NCBI RefSeq assembly: GCF_003254705.1
Contig: NZ_QFYR01000001.1
Coordinates: forward strand, 1,612,001-1,676,000
DNA from: Phenylobacterium deserti
Lineage (GTDB): Bacteria > Pseudomonadota > Alphaproteobacteria > Caulobacterales > Caulobacteraceae
Direction of reading: 5' to 3'
DNA length: 64,000 nucleotides
In this document: positions 40,919 through 52,268 of the stretch, piece after piece
Numbering within the stretch: position 1 is the stretch's first letter
Layout of the letters: each line of letters opens with the position of its first letter
Translations under genes and position numbers: made by a program
Notes under the pieces: model-generated
Databases searched by the model: none
Told to the model about the DNA's origin: nothing
What the model saw: only the letters and a program-made list of their open reading frames with translations

Positions 40919-42541
40919 ATGAGAACCGCTTTGCTGGGCCTCGTCGCCCTGACCGCCTTCGCCGGCGGCGCGTCCGCTCAGAGCTCGGCGCCCCAATCCC
41001 CGTCGCTCCAGACCTTGTCGCCGCGCGCGCAGACCTGGCGTAACGACATCGCCGTCCTGTCCCACGACAACATGGAAGGCCGTCTGACTGGCTCGGCAGG
41101 TTACCTGCGCGCCGCGGACTACGTCGAAAAGCGCTTCCGCGAAGAGGGCCTGGCGCCCGCCGGCGACAACGGGACTTTCCGTCAGAACGTTGAGTTCGTT
41201 CAGCAACTGGTCGACCAAAAGGCCAGCCGCGCCACTTTGATCGGCGGCGCTTCCCCCCTGACGCTCACCGTTGGCGAGGACGTGACCTTCGCCGCCGGCG
41301 GCGCGCCGCGGCCCGAGCGCATCAGCGCGCCGCTGGTCTTCATCGGCTATGGCCTGCACCTGCCCGACCACGGCTACGACGACTTCGCGGGGGTCGACTT
41401 GAAGGGCAAGATCGCGGTGGTGCTGTCCGGCGGTCCCGCCAACATCCCCGGCACGGTGAAGGCCGCCGCGCGGTTCGAGCGCATCGCCCTGCTCGGCAAG
41501 GCGGGCGCCGTCGGCCTGATCACTCTAACGACGCCCAAGCAGGTCGAAATCCCATGGGCGCGCGGCAAGCTCTCCGCCAGCCAGCCGGGAATGTTCCTGG
41601 CCGATGCAAGCCTGCGGGACATGCCGGACGGCTTCCTGTCCGTCGGCCTGAACCCGGACCTCGCCGACAAGCTGTTCGAAGGCTCCGGCCACAGCTTCGC
41701 GGAAGTCTCCGCGATCGCGGACGCCTCGGGCAAGCTGCCGACCTTCAACCTCGCTCGGGGCCTCGACGCACAGGTGGTCTCCACCCGCACCACCATCTCT
41801 TCGCCCAATGTGGTGGCGAAACTGGAAGGCTCGGACCCGACGCTCAAGGCGCAATACGTCGCCTTATCCGCGCACCTCGATCACTTCGGGGTCGGCGCGG
41901 CGATCAACGGCGACAGCAACTACAACGGCGCCATGGACGACGCATCGGGTGTCGCTTCGGTGATCGGCATCGCCCACCAGCTCAAGGTTGGTCAGCGGCC
42001 GAAGCGCTCCGTTCTGTTCGTGGTTGTGACCGCCGAGGAGAAGGGGCTGCTGGGCTCCAACTACTTCGCGCGCAAGCCCACGGTGCCGGCCGGCAGCATC
42101 GTGGCCGATCTCAATCTGGACATGCCCCTGCCGCTCTGGCCGCTGAAAAGCGTCATCGTTCAGGGCGCGGATGAGAGCACGCTGGGCGTCCATGCTCGCG
42201 CCGCCGCCGCCGCCATGGGTCTGACGGTCGCACCAGACCCGCTGCCGGACCGCAACAGCTTCATTCGAACCGACCAGTTCAGCTTCGTCCGCCAGGGCGT
42301 GCCGGCGCTGGCGTTCAAGTTCGGCTTCGCCAAGGGCACGCCGGAGTTCGAGATCGAACGCCAGTGGCGCGCCAACGTCTATCACTCGCCCGCCGACGAA
42401 GTGGACCAGCCCGGCGTCTACTGGGACGAGGCGGTCAAGCTCGACGAGTACGTCGGCAAGATCCTGGAGCGGACGGCCAACGCGCCTGAGCGTCCCACCT
42501 GGCGGCCGACCAGCGTGTTCCGCCGTTATCTGAAGAACTGA
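40919..42541 (+). CDS. Secreted M28-family zinc peptidase
   Basis: The 540-residue protein has a signal peptide (MRTALLGLVALTAFAGGASA, cleavage before Gln) and a PA-domain-like insertion. The zinc ligand motifs are HLDHFG, DDASGVA, AEEKGLLGS and a C-terminal YHSPADE. It should act in the periplasm or outside the cell as an aminopeptidase or carboxypeptidase. The chosen ATG gives a good signal peptide; an upstream in-frame start would add a non-hydrophobic leader. Confidence 0.92.
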   Translation: MRTALLGLVALTAFAGGASAQSSAPQSPSLQTLSPRAQTWRNDIAVLSHDNMEGRLTGSAGYLRAADYVEKRFREEGLAPAGDNGTFRQNVEFVQQLVDQKASRATLIGGASPLTLTVGEDVTFAAGGAPRPERISAPLVFIGYGLHLPDHGYDDFAGVDLKGKIAVVLSGGPANIPGTVKAAARFERIALLGKAGAVGLITLTTPKQVEIPWARGKLSASQPGMFLADASLRDMPDGFLSVGLNPDLADKLFEGSGHSFAEVSAIADASGKLPTFNLARGLDAQVVSTRTTISSPNVVAKLEGSDPTLKAQYVALSAHLDHFGVGAAINGDSNYNGAMDDASGVASVIGIAHQLKVGQRPKRSVLFVVVTAEEKGLLGSNYFARKPTVPAGSIVADLNLDMPLPLWPLKSVIVQGADESTLGVHARAAAAAMGLTVAPDPLPDRNSFIRTDQFSFVRQGVPALAFKFGFAKGTPEFEIERQWRANVYHSPADEVDQPGVYWDEAVKLDEYVGKILERTANAPERPTWRPTSVFRRYLKN

Positions 42542-42554
42542 CGGGCGGCGCGGC

Positions 42555-42782
42555 CTATCGGTCGCGCTTCTCCTCGTCCTTGTCGCCGCCGCCGGGGATC
42601 GCAGCGCCAACCACCATGCCGGTGCCCTTGGCGGCCACGCCCACGGTCTTGGCTGTCACCCCAACGGCCGTTCCGGCGACGCCGACGGCCGCGCCGCCCA
42701 CCGCCATGGCGAGGCAACCCGACAGCAGACTTGCCGCGGCGGACAGCACGACGGCTTGAGCGATGATAGTGCGGACACGCAT
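42555..42782 (-). CDS. Small glycine-zipper lipoprotein
   Basis: The 75-residue protein has a signal sequence ending in the lipobox LLSGC (Cys at 23), then AVGGAAVGVAGTAVGVTAKT, rich in Gly spaced every four residues, and a charged tail GGDKDEEKRDR. The shape suggests an outer-membrane or periplasmic lipoprotein whose G-zipper helix inserts in a membrane. The downstream start is chosen because it places the hydrophobic core at the N-terminus. Function unknown. Confidence 0.75.
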   Translation of the reverse strand: MRVRTIIAQAVVLSAAASLLSGCLAMAVGGAAVGVAGTAVGVTAKTVGVAAKGTGMVVGAAIPGGGDKDEEKRDR

Positions 42783-42861
42783 GCGACGAACTCCCCGAGA
42801 CAGGCGCCAGCCTGCCACAGAAGAGGTTGCCAATTAGGGCAGCGCCGTGCGGCCGATCGGC

Positions 42862-43983
42862 TCAGCGGCGGCCCTGGACGCCGGGCTGGAACACCCCGCC
42901 GCCGGTCTGTCCACGATGGCGCAGGAAGGCGTCCGCCAGCACGCAGGCGGTCATCGCCTCCACCACCGGCACGGCGCGGATGCCCACGCATGGATCGTGA
43001 CGCCCCTTGGTGCGCAGCTCGATCTCTTCGCCGGCCTCGTTCAGCGTCTGCCGTGGCGTCAGGATCGAGGACGTCGGCTTGAACGCCACGCGCGCAGTCA
43101 CGGGCTGACCCGTGGAAATGCCGCCCAGCACGCCGCCTGCCTTGTTGGACAGGAAGACAGGACCGTCCGGGCCCATGCGCATCTCGTCCGCATTCTCCTC
43201 GCCGGAAAGGGCCGCGGCGGCAAAGCCTGCACCGATCTCCACGCCCTTGGCCGCGTTGATCGTCATCAGGGCCGCGGCGAGTTCGCTGTCCAGCTTGCCA
43301 TAGATTGGCGCGCCCCAGCCGGCAGGCACGCCCACCGCCTCCACGGCGACCACGGCGCCCGTCGACGAGCCCGACTTGCGCACCTTCTCCAGGTGCTCTT
43401 CCCAAACCGGAACGATCTCGGCGTCAGGCGCCCAGAAGGGGTTCTGATCGGTCTGGCTCCAGTCCATCCGATCAGGGTGGACGGCGTGGGGGCCGATCTG
43501 CACCACCGCGCCGCGAATGGTCACGCCTTCGAGGATCTTGCGCGCCACCGCGCCCGCCGCCACCCGCGCCGCCGTTTCGCGCGCCGAGGAGCGTCCGCCG
43601 CCCCGGTAGTCCCGCACGCCATACTTGGCGAAGTAGGGATAGTCGGCATGCCCCGCGCGGAACGCCTGGGCGATCTCGCCGTAGTCGCGGCTGCGCTGGT
43701 CGACGTTCTCGATCATCAGCGAGATGGGCGTGCCGGTGGTGACCTGTCCGGCCGTGCGCTCGTCCTGGAACACGCCGGAGAGGATGCGGACCGCGTCCGG
43801 CTCCTGCCGCTGGGTAACGAACTTGCCCTGGCCCGGCCGGCGCTTGTCCAGCCACACCTGGATGTCGGCCTCGGTCAGCTGCAGGCCCGGAGGGCAGCCA
43901 TCCACCACGCAGCCCAGCGCCGGCCCATGGCTCTCGCCCCAGGTGGTGACGCGGAAAAGGTGGCCGAAGCTGTTGTGCGACAT
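42862..43983 (-). CDS. aroC: Chorismate synthase
   Basis: The 373-residue enzyme makes chorismate from EPSP with reduced [23 protein letters not shown], the [15 protein letters not shown] region and the ERTTAG-like [11 protein letters not shown] are diagnostic. The C-terminus ends in a Gln/Arg-rich tail after HRGQTGG. It is divergent from no pathway partner but supplies the nearby chorismate mutase. Confidence 0.97.
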   Translation of the reverse strand: MSHNSFGHLFRVTTWGESHGPALGCVVDGCPPGLQLTEADIQVWLDKRRPGQGKFVTQRQEPDAVRILSGVFQDERTAGQVTTGTPISLMIENVDQRSRDYGEIAQAFRAGHADYPYFAKYGVRDYRGGGRSSARETAARVAAGAVARKILEGVTIRGAVVQIGPHAVHPDRMDWSQTDQNPFWAPDAEIVPVWEEHLEKVRKSGSSTGAVVAVEAVGVPAGWGAPIYGKLDSELAAALMTINAAKGVEIGAGFAAAALSGEENADEMRMGPDGPVFLSNKAGGVLGGISTGQPVTARVAFKPTSSILTPRQTLNEAGEEIELRTKGRHDPCVGIRAVPVVEAMTACVLADAFLRHRGQTGGGVFQPGVQGRR

Positions 43984-44031
43984 GGCGGGGCTTCTAGCGG
44001 AAGGCGGCCGGGCTCACAAATCGCCGTCGGG

Positions 44032-44733
44032 TCAGGCCGCCCAGGCGGCCGCAAACCGGCGCAGCAACGTTCGCGCCGCCGACTGGGTCTCGCCCGCCGT
44101 CTTAGGCGCCAGCCGCACGAACAGGTGGCCCTGAGCATGGCGCCCTCGCGCCGGCAGGCCTTGGCCGACCAGGCGCACCAGCCCGCGCTCGCCGGCCTTT
44201 TTGGTGACCCAGACGATGCGCCGGCCCAGCGGCGTCTCCACCGCCAGCCGCCCGCCTTCGGCCAGCATGCGGGGAGCGACCTTAACGGTCATCCACAGAT
44301 CGTCGCCGCGGACCAGCATGTCGCCGTCGCCCTGCACCTGCACGGCGAGCTCGGCGTCGCCGGCGCGAACCGCGTCGCCGCTGCGCAGGCCAGCCGGCAG
44401 GTTGATGCGGATCGTGCGCCCGTCCGCCAGACGGTGCTCCACCGCTCCGCCATGCAGGGCGAGCTTCGGGCCGATGGCGAGAACGCCCAGTCGCGGCGCG
44501 GCCGGCGCGGGAGGCTGGAAGAACGGATCCCGCGCGACCGGCGCGTCCTGCAGCAGGTGATAGGCCGCCACCACGCGCCGGAACCGCTCGGCGTCTCCTC
44601 CGGCACGGTCGGGATGCGCCTGCTTCGCCGCCTCGCGAAACGCGCGTCGCACCTCCGCTGGGGAGGCGTGCGCCGCCACCCGCAGCAGCTTGCGGGCGTC
44701 CTTCAGCGTCATGTCCAAGGATCTGGCGGCCAT
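44032..44733 (-). CDS. J-domain co-chaperone-like protein
   Basis: The 233-residue protein has an N-terminal J domain with HPD at 40-42 (QAHPDRAGGDAERF) and a C-terminal beta-rich domain resembling the peptide-binding region of DnaJ/CbpA. It has no zinc-finger cysteines. It should stimulate an Hsp70. The last half includes WVTKKAGERGLVRLVGQGLP and HLFVRLAP. It precedes aroC on the minus strand; pdxH is divergent. Confidence 0.85.
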   Translation of the reverse strand: MAARSLDMTLKDARKLLRVAAHASPAEVRRAFREAAKQAHPDRAGGDAERFRRVVAAYHLLQDAPVARDPFFQPPAPAAPRLGVLAIGPKLALHGGAVEHRLADGRTIRINLPAGLRSGDAVRAGDAELAVQVQGDGDMLVRGDDLWMTVKVAPRMLAEGGRLAVETPLGRRIVWVTKKAGERGLVRLVGQGLPARGRHAQGHLFVRLAPKTAGETQSAARTLLRRFAAAWAA

Positions 44734-44815
44734 CGTCCCACCGACCTTGGGCGGAATATGGTCAAGGCCCCGTTAAGCCTCCCCCCGTCTCGCGGGCCGC
44801 GCTATATGCCCGCCG

Positions 44816-45481
44816 ATGACCGACAAGCCCGCTATCCCGCCGTCGCCCAGCGAGGACGAGTACGTCCGCCAGGTCACCGCGGCCGAGCCGCCGCCGCTGC
44901 TCAGCGAGGAGGACCCCATCGCCCTGTTCGCCGAATGGCTGAGCGAGGCGACGGAGAAGGAGCTCAACGATCCCAACGCCATGGCCGTGGCCACGGTGGA
45001 TGAGGATGGCCTGCCCGACGTGCGGATGGTGCTGCTGAAGGATGCCGACGCCCGCGGCTTCGTCTTCTACACCAACACCCAGAGCGCAAAGGGGCAGCAA
45101 CTGCTCGGCCAGCCGAAGGCCGCCCTGCTGTTCCACTGGAAGAGCCTGCGTCGCCAGGTGCGCGTTCGCGGCCTGGTTGGCGCGGTCACCGAAGCGGAGG
45201 CCGACGCCTACTGGGCGACCCGCGCCCGCTCGTCGCAGATCGGCGGCTGGGCTTCGGACCAGTCCCGCCCGCTGCCCGATCGCCTGGCCCTGGAGAAGCG
45301 CATCGCCGAGTTCGGCCTGAAGTTCGGCCTCGGCAAGGTGCCGCGCCCGCCGCACTGGTCCGGCTTCCGGATCGAGCCGCAGACCATCGAGTTCTGGCGA
45401 GATCGCCCGTTCCGCCTCCACGAGCGGCTGGTGTTCGAGCGGACTGGGCAGGGCTGGACCACCCAGAGGCTCTTCCCGTGA
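44816..45481 (+). CDS. pdxH: Pyridoxamine 5'-phosphate oxidase
   Basis: The 221-residue FMN enzyme makes PLP from PNP/PMP. It has the family motifs [23 protein letters not shown] and the C-terminal [14 protein letters not shown]. The length matches PdxH. Its stop overlaps the next gene's GTG start by 4 nt (GTGA). Confidence 0.96.
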   Translation: MTDKPAIPPSPSEDEYVRQVTAAEPPPLLSEEDPIALFAEWLSEATEKELNDPNAMAVATVDEDGLPDVRMVLLKDADARGFVFYTNTQSAKGQQLLGQPKAALLFHWKSLRRQVRVRGLVGAVTEAEADAYWATRARSSQIGGWASDQSRPLPDRLALEKRIAEFGLKFGLGKVPRPPHWSGFRIEPQTIEFWRDRPFRLHERLVFERTGQGWTTQRLFP

Positions 45482-46965
45482 GCCAGACGATCGAGGCGGA
45501 GGTCACCGCCTGGTTCGCCGCCCGCTCCGAGCGCACGGTTGAGACCGCGCTCGCCCGCGTGTTCCTGGACGGCGGCACGGCCTGGAAGGTCAAGCGTACG
45601 GTCGACCTGGGCTATGTGGACTTCACCACCCAGGAGAAGCGGCTCTGGGCGTTGGAGCGCGAACTGGAGTTCAACCGCAAGGCCGCGCCGGACATCTACC
45701 GCCGCATCCATCCGATCACCCGCGCGTCGGACGGCGGTCTGGAACTGAACGGCTCGGGCGAGACCGTGGAGTTCGCGCTGGAGATGCGCCGGTTCGACGA
45801 CGCCGCCGTGCTGGCGGCCCGTCCGGAGCGGCTGGACGGCGACATGGCCGAAGCGCTGGGCCGCACTATCGCCGACTTCCACGCCGGCGCGCCCGTGCGG
45901 CCCGATCGCGGCGTCGCCTCCCTCGATTTCACTCTTGGCTCCAACGCCCGCCTGCTGCGCGAGATGTCGGACCGGCTCGGGGCCGAGGACGTCGAGACGC
46001 TGGTGACCCTCACCACGGCCGAGCGCGAGCGCCAGGACGCCTTGCTGATCGAGCGCAGCCGCACCGGCTATTCGCGCCAGTGCCACGGCGACCTGCACCT
46101 GGGGAACATCCTGGTCGAAGGCGACCGGCCGATCCTCTTCGACTGCATCGAGTTCAACGACCTCCTTTCGGACGTCGACGTTCTGTCCGACCTCGGGTTC
46201 ATCCTGATGGACCTGGAGTTTCGCGGCCGGCGCGACACGGCGGTGCGGGTTCTTTCCGGCTACCTTGATCAGGCTGCCCGCAGCTTCCCCGAGACCTTGT
46301 GGGGCGGGCTCGCGATTCTGCCGCTGATGCTGTCGGTGCGCGCCGCCGTCCGCGCCCATGTCTCGGCGCATAGCGGCGATGACGCCCTCTCGCGCCGCTA
46401 CATCCAGGCCGGCATCGCCCATCTTCAGGCCCCGCCGCCCGTGCTCGCTGCCGTTGGCGGTTTCTCCGGCTCCGGCAAGTCGAGCTTTGCGCGCCAGGTC
46501 GCGCCTCGGCTGGGCGCCTCTCCTGGCGCTGTGATCCTGCGGACGGACGAGGTGCGCAAGCGTCTGGCCGGCGTCGCGCCCGCTGATCGCCTGCCCCCAG
46601 AGGCCTACGCCCCTGAGGCGCAGGCGAGGGCCTATGACGCCATGTTCGACGACGCCCGACGACTGCTGGAGGCCGGCCGGGCGGTGGTGCTGGACGCCAC
46701 CTTCATGGATCCGGTCCTGCGTGATCGCGCTCAGGCGCTGGCGAAGGCGGTCGGCGCGCCTTTCCATGGCGCCTGGCTCCAGGCCCCTGCCGACGTGCTG
46801 CGCGAACGGGTCCGCGGACGTACGGGCGACGCCTCCGACGCCGACGTGGCGGTGCTCGAGGCGCAGCTGCATCGCGACCTCGGCCCGCTCGGCTGGCGCA
46901 CCGCGCAGGCTGACCAGCCCTGCGCCATTTCAGCGGCGGAATGGCTCGCCGCCGAGGAGATTTGA
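45478..46965 (+). CDS. Fused APH-like and P-loop kinase protein
   Basis: The 495-residue protein combines an aminoglycoside phosphotransferase/choline kinase-like N-terminal half ([23 protein letters not shown] at about 203; DCIEFND) with a C-terminal P-loop kinase ([12 protein letters not shown] at about 328-339; LDATFMDP). Such fusions occur in Proteobacteria and are generally annotated as AAA-family proteins; the substrate is unknown. The GTG start overlaps pdxH. Confidence 0.8.
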   Translation: MSQTIEAEVTAWFAARSERTVETALARVFLDGGTAWKVKRTVDLGYVDFTTQEKRLWALERELEFNRKAAPDIYRRIHPITRASDGGLELNGSGETVEFALEMRRFDDAAVLAARPERLDGDMAEALGRTIADFHAGAPVRPDRGVASLDFTLGSNARLLREMSDRLGAEDVETLVTLTTAERERQDALLIERSRTGYSRQCHGDLHLGNILVEGDRPILFDCIEFNDLLSDVDVLSDLGFILMDLEFRGRRDTAVRVLSGYLDQAARSFPETLWGGLAILPLMLSVRAAVRAHVSAHSGDDALSRRYIQAGIAHLQAPPPVLAAVGGFSGSGKSSFARQVAPRLGASPGAVILRTDEVRKRLAGVAPADRLPPEAYAPEAQARAYDAMFDDARRLLEAGRAVVLDATFMDPVLRDRAQALAKAVGAPFHGAWLQAPADVLRERVRGRTGDASDADVAVLEAQLHRDLGPLGWRTAQADQPCAISAAEWLAAEEI

Positions 46966-47042
46966 ACAAGCGTTTGCCTAAATGCGGACCGGACCGTAGC
47001 GTACTCGCAGAAGGCTGAAACAGCCCATGGGAGGACATCGCG

Positions 47043-48679
<1,637 letters not shown>

Positions 48680-48683
<4 letters not shown>

Positions 48684-49576
48684 AGGAGGCGGTACAGGGT
48701 CTCGAAGTCTGGTTCGCTGTCGGCGGAAAGCTCGCCCCGCCGGACCAGGTCGATCATGTGCGCCAGCATGGACAGCGCGGCTGCCGGGTGCAGCCGCGGG
48801 TCCACCTCGGCGTAGAGGCGGGGAACGAGGTCGCGGATCCGGGCCGGCCCGTCCGCCAGCGCCTCGAGGATCTGGCGCTCGCGTCCGCGGCGGTGGGCGA
48901 TGTAGGCGTCCAGGAACGGCGCCACCTCTCGGACCGGCGGCCCGTGGGTCGGCCACAGGGTGGCGAAGCCGCGATCCCGGATCATCTGCAGGCTGGCCAT
49001 GTAGTCGGTCATGTCGCCGTCCGGCGGCGTGATCACCGTGGTCGACCAGCCCATGACGTGGTCGCCTGAGAACAGGGCGTTCTCCTCGGCCAGGGCGAAG
49101 CAGATGTGGTTCGAGGTATGCCCGGGCGTCGGCAGCGCCTCCAGCATCCAGCCGGGACCTGACACCACGCCGCCGGCGCAGACACTGACGTCGGGGGTGA
49201 AGCCGGCGTCGTGGCCCGCCTCCGTGCGCACCCCCGCGTCGTCCGGCCCGTGCGGCTCTGCAACTGCGCAGCCATAGACCGGTGCGCCGGTCTGCGCCTT
49301 CAACGCCGCCGCCAGCGGCGAGTGATCGGCGTGATGGTGCGTGATCAGGATTGCGGTGACCCGCTCGCCCTCGACGGCGCCCAGGATAGCGTCCAGGTGC
49401 GCCGGGTCGTCGGGGCCAGGGTCGATCACCGCCACCTCGTCATGACCGACGATGTAGGTGCCTGTGCCCGTAAAGGTGAACGGGCCGGGGTTGTTGGCGA
49501 TCACCCGGCGTATGAGGGGCGAGACCTGCTCGCAGACGCCATATTCGAAAGCGAACTGACGGACGAACGGGATCAT
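48680..49576 (-). CDS. LACTB2-like metallo-beta-lactamase-fold hydrolase
   Basis: The 298-residue protein has the zinc motif THHHADHSPL, then DPGPDDPAHL, PGHTSNH and SGDHVMGW. A C-terminal winged-helix-like segment (DGPARIRDLVPRLYAEV...AHMIDLVRRGEL) is typical of LACTB2, a nuclease-like hydrolase. The substrate is uncertain. The upstream gene stops 3 nt before its ATG, so the two are one transcription unit. Confidence 0.87.
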
Positions 49577-49578
49577 CG

Positions 49579-49989
49579 TCAGGCGGGCAGCACGCCCGAA
49601 AGATCGTAGCCGGCGTCCCGGCCCAGCCGCACCAGTTCTTCGCGCTCGCGCTCTCCGCTGATCGCCTCGCCGACCGCCCAGGTCACGATGGATCGCGTGC
49701 CCGAGCGGCAAAAGGCCAGCACCGGTCCTTGCGCCTGTTCCATCACGCGGCGGACGCCTTCCACCTGCTCGGCGGTCGGGCCGCCCCGCACCGGGATATG
49801 CACATAGGCGAGGCCGCGGGCTTGGGCGGCGGCTTCCATCTGGCTGCTGCTCGGCTGGCCCGGTTCTTCGTCGTCCGGACGATTGTTGATGATCGTCCGG
49901 AAGCCCTGGGCCGCAGCCTCGTCGAGGTCCTGCTCGCGGATCTGGGGGCTGACAGAAAGCTGGTCGGTGACCCGTCGGAAGTCGGCCAT
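49579..49989 (-). CDS. TIGR01244/DUF442 sulfur-transferase or phosphatase-like protein
   Basis: The 136-residue protein has FRRVTDQLSVSPQI, IINNRPDDEEPGQPSS and a catalytic loop FCRSGTRS (C94-R99, C-x4-R). This is the rhodanese/phosphatase-like DUF442 domain that elsewhere is fused to metallo-beta-lactamase domains (BLH). Here it is a separate gene just upstream of a metallo-hydrolase, suggesting related chemistry, perhaps sulfide or sulfur handling. Confidence 0.83.
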   Translation of the reverse strand: MADFRRVTDQLSVSPQIREQDLDEAAAQGFRTIINNRPDDEEPGQPSSSQMEAAAQARGLAYVHIPVRGGPTAEQVEGVRRVMEQAQGPVLAFCRSGTRSIVTWAVGEAISGEREREELVRLGRDAGYDLSGVLPA

Positions 49990-50129
49990 GGTGCGCGTTC
50001 TGCTCTGCTGCGTATGCTTTGGGCGCAGACTCAGACCTCAACTGGCGCCGGCGCGCAAGAGATCGGCTGGACGTCTTGCGTCAGGCCGCGGGGGCTGTGA
50101 GGTTCAAGGCTCACCTTGGCGGGAGCCCC

Positions 50130-51053
50130 ATGCTTCGATTCCTCGCCCGGCGGCTGCTGGTGGCGGTTCCCACCCTGCTGCTGGTGATCACCCTGGCGTT
50201 CTTCATGATGCGCGCGGCCCCGGGCGGGCCGTTCGACACCGACCGGCGCCTTTCGCCCGAGATCGAGAAGAATGTCCTTGCCCGCTACGGCCTCGATCGA
50301 CCGCTGGGTGAGCAATACGTGACCTATGTGGCGGGCGTGGCGCGGGGCGATCTTGGGCCGTCGCTGAAGTACCGCGACAAGACGGTGCTGCAGATCCTCA
50401 AGGAGAACTACCTCGTCTCGCTGGTTCTGGGGCTCAGCGCCATGGTGATCGGCTCGCTGGCCGGGGTGGGACTGGGCGTGCTCGCGGCCCTGAAGCGGGA
50501 CGGGGCGCTTGACCGGGGCGCCATGGCCCTGGCGGTGCTGGGTGTTTGCATCCCGACCTTTGTCACCGCGCCCCTGCTGGTGCTGCTGTTCGCCTCCACA
50601 CTGGGCTGGCTGCCCAGCGCTGGCTGGAACGGCGGGGCGCTCGCCAATCTCATCCTGCCCGTGCTGGTCCTCGCCCTGCCGCAGGTGGCGGTAATCTCCC
50701 GACTGACCCGCGCCGGCATGATCGAGTCTCTGCGGTCGAACCACGTCCGCACCGCCCGCGCGAAGGGGCTCTCCGGCTCGCGCATCGTCCTGCGCCACGC
50801 CATGCGCCCCGCGGTCCTGCCGGTGGTGAGCTATCTTGGTCCCGCCACGGCCGCCCTGATCACCGGCTCGCTGGTGGTGGAGCGAATCTTCAACCTTCCC
50901 GGCCTGGGCAAGTTCTTCGTGCTCAGCGCCCTGCAGCGCGACTACACGGTCGTGATGGGCATGGTGATCATCTACGCCGCGCTGATCCTCCTGCTGAACC
51001 TGATCGCCGATCTGGTGCAGGCCGCACTCGACCCGCGGGTGAAGCTGTCGTGA
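50130..51053 (+). CDS. Oligopeptide ABC transporter permease (OppB/DppB-like)
   Basis: The 307-residue protein has six predicted membrane helices, an initial MLRFLARRLLVAVPTLLLVI and the EAA-loop region with RTARAKGLSGSRIVLRHAMRPA. It is the first of two permeases for peptide or nickel-type ABC uptake. Its 3' end overlaps the OppC-like gene by 4 nt (GTGA). No substrate-binding protein or ATPase is adjacent. Confidence 0.93.
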   Translation: MLRFLARRLLVAVPTLLLVITLAFFMMRAAPGGPFDTDRRLSPEIEKNVLARYGLDRPLGEQYVTYVAGVARGDLGPSLKYRDKTVLQILKENYLVSLVLGLSAMVIGSLAGVGLGVLAALKRDGALDRGAMALAVLGVCIPTFVTAPLLVLLFASTLGWLPSAGWNGGALANLILPVLVLALPQVAVISRLTRAGMIESLRSNHVRTARAKGLSGSRIVLRHAMRPAVLPVVSYLGPATAALITGSLVVERIFNLPGLGKFFVLSALQRDYTVVMGMVIIYAALILLLNLIADLVQAALDPRVKLS

Positions 51054-51934
51054 GCCTCGCCGCCGTCACCGAGCCGCCCGGGCGCAGCCTGTGGGCCGAC
51101 GCCCAGCGTCGTCTTCTGCGCAATCGAACGGCCGTGGCCGGCGCAAGCGTGCTGGTCGTTCTCGCCCTTGCTGCGGCCGCCGGTCCCTACCTCCTCCCGT
51201 TCCGCTACGACGAGGTCGACAAGACCGCCGTTTGGCTTGCACCCCTGAGCGGCGGCCACCTGCTCGGCACGGACGCTTTGGGGCGGGACTTGCTAGCCCG
51301 GCTCTTGGTGGGCCTGCGCGTCTCCCTGGCCATTGGCCTTGTCTCGACGGTGGTGTCCCTGCTGATCGGGGTCACCTGGGGCGCCGTGGCGGGGTTCGCC
51401 GGCGGCCGGGTCGACGAGGTCATGATGCGCATCGTCGATGTGCTCTACTCCATGCCGTTCATCTTCTTCGTCATCCTGCTGATGGTCGCCTTCGGCACGC
51501 ACCTGGTGCTGATCTTCGTTGCGATCGGCGCAGTCGAGTGGCTGACGATGAGCCGCATCGTCCGCAGCCAGACCCTCGCGCTCAAGCAGCGCGAATTCGT
51601 GGAGGCGGCGCGCGCAGCCGGCCTCACCTCCGCCGCCATCGTGCGGCGCCATATCGTTCCCAACCTGCTGGGACCGGTGGTGGTCTACGTCTCCCTCACC
51701 ATCCCCGCGGCGATCCTGGCCGAGAGCTTCCTCAGCTTCCTTGGCCTGGGGGTGCAGCCGCCCATGGCTTCTCTCGGCACGCTCATCGCCGGAGGCGCTC
51801 AGGACATGGAGCTGGCGCCGTGGCTGCTGGCGTTCCCCTCTGTGGTGATGATCGGGACCTTGCTCAGCTTCAACCTGCTGGGCGACGGCCTGCGCGACGC
51901 ACTCGACCCGCAGTCCAGCGGGCGGGCGCCGTGA
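51050..51934 (+). CDS. Oligopeptide ABC transporter permease (OppC/DppC-like)
   Basis: The 294-residue permease has a cytoplasmic N-terminus, first membrane helix at about 27-50 and a DPP family core with GTDALGRDLLARLL, EFVEAARAAGLTSAAIVRRHIVPN and ESFLSFLGLGVQPP. It pairs with the OppB-like protein. Transcription ends at the terminator that overlaps its stop codon. Confidence 0.93.
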   Translation: MSLAAVTEPPGRSLWADAQRRLLRNRTAVAGASVLVVLALAAAAGPYLLPFRYDEVDKTAVWLAPLSGGHLLGTDALGRDLLARLLVGLRVSLAIGLVSTVVSLLIGVTWGAVAGFAGGRVDEVMMRIVDVLYSMPFIFFVILLMVAFGTHLVLIFVAIGAVEWLTMSRIVRSQTLALKQREFVEAARAAGLTSAAIVRRHIVPNLLGPVVVYVSLTIPAAILAESFLSFLGLGVQPPMASLGTLIAGGAQDMELAPWLLAFPSVVMIGTLLSFNLLGDGLRDALDPQSSGRAP

Positions 51935-51956
51935 TGCCTAAATCAGAGGCATTTTT
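51934..51956 (+). terminator. Rho-independent terminator overlapping the OppC stop
   Basis: ATGCCT (51934-51939) and AGGCAT (51947-51952) form a 6-bp stem with a 7-nt loop, followed by TTTT. The stem begins at the A of the TGA stop codon. Confidence 0.8.
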
Positions 51957-52268
51957 CGTTGCATCGGAAACCGTGTTACACGAACAGTGGCCACTGCTCA
52001 GTTACCTGAATTTCCGGGTGAATTCCGCAGACCGGGAGTTTCAGACCCCTGTTCTCCCACAGCCGCCGCACGATTCGTGCCTGGATGACGGCTCCGTGCG
52101 GAATCTGTGACCAGAATGCGACAGATCGTCCTTCCAGAACATTGCGGCCTCTTAATGTTGGTTGACCCTAGAATGGTCACGTCCGTAACTGCGCGGTAAC
52201 CGCGGCGGTCCGTCGCGGCATCAACGTGGACGCGGCTGTGGCAGGGGGTCGCCGCCGCTGGAGGGATA
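51957..52268 (+). promoter_or_regulatory. Leader region of the TonB receptor gene
   Basis: No gene is visible in this gap. A perfect 12-bp palindrome CAGTGGCCACTG lies at 51985-51996. A TTGACC (52162-52167) begins an inverted repeat TGACC/GGTCA (52163-52179) about 100 nt before the start codon, a possible promoter or operator. I see no Fur-box or riboswitch structure that I trust. A ggaggg RBS precedes the ATG. Confidence 0.4.

Noticed and set aside
42847..45003. Plus-strand ORF of about 718 aa across aroC and the J-domain gene
   Set aside because: It runs antisense to two clear genes and has an arginine/histidine-rich, repetitive composition.
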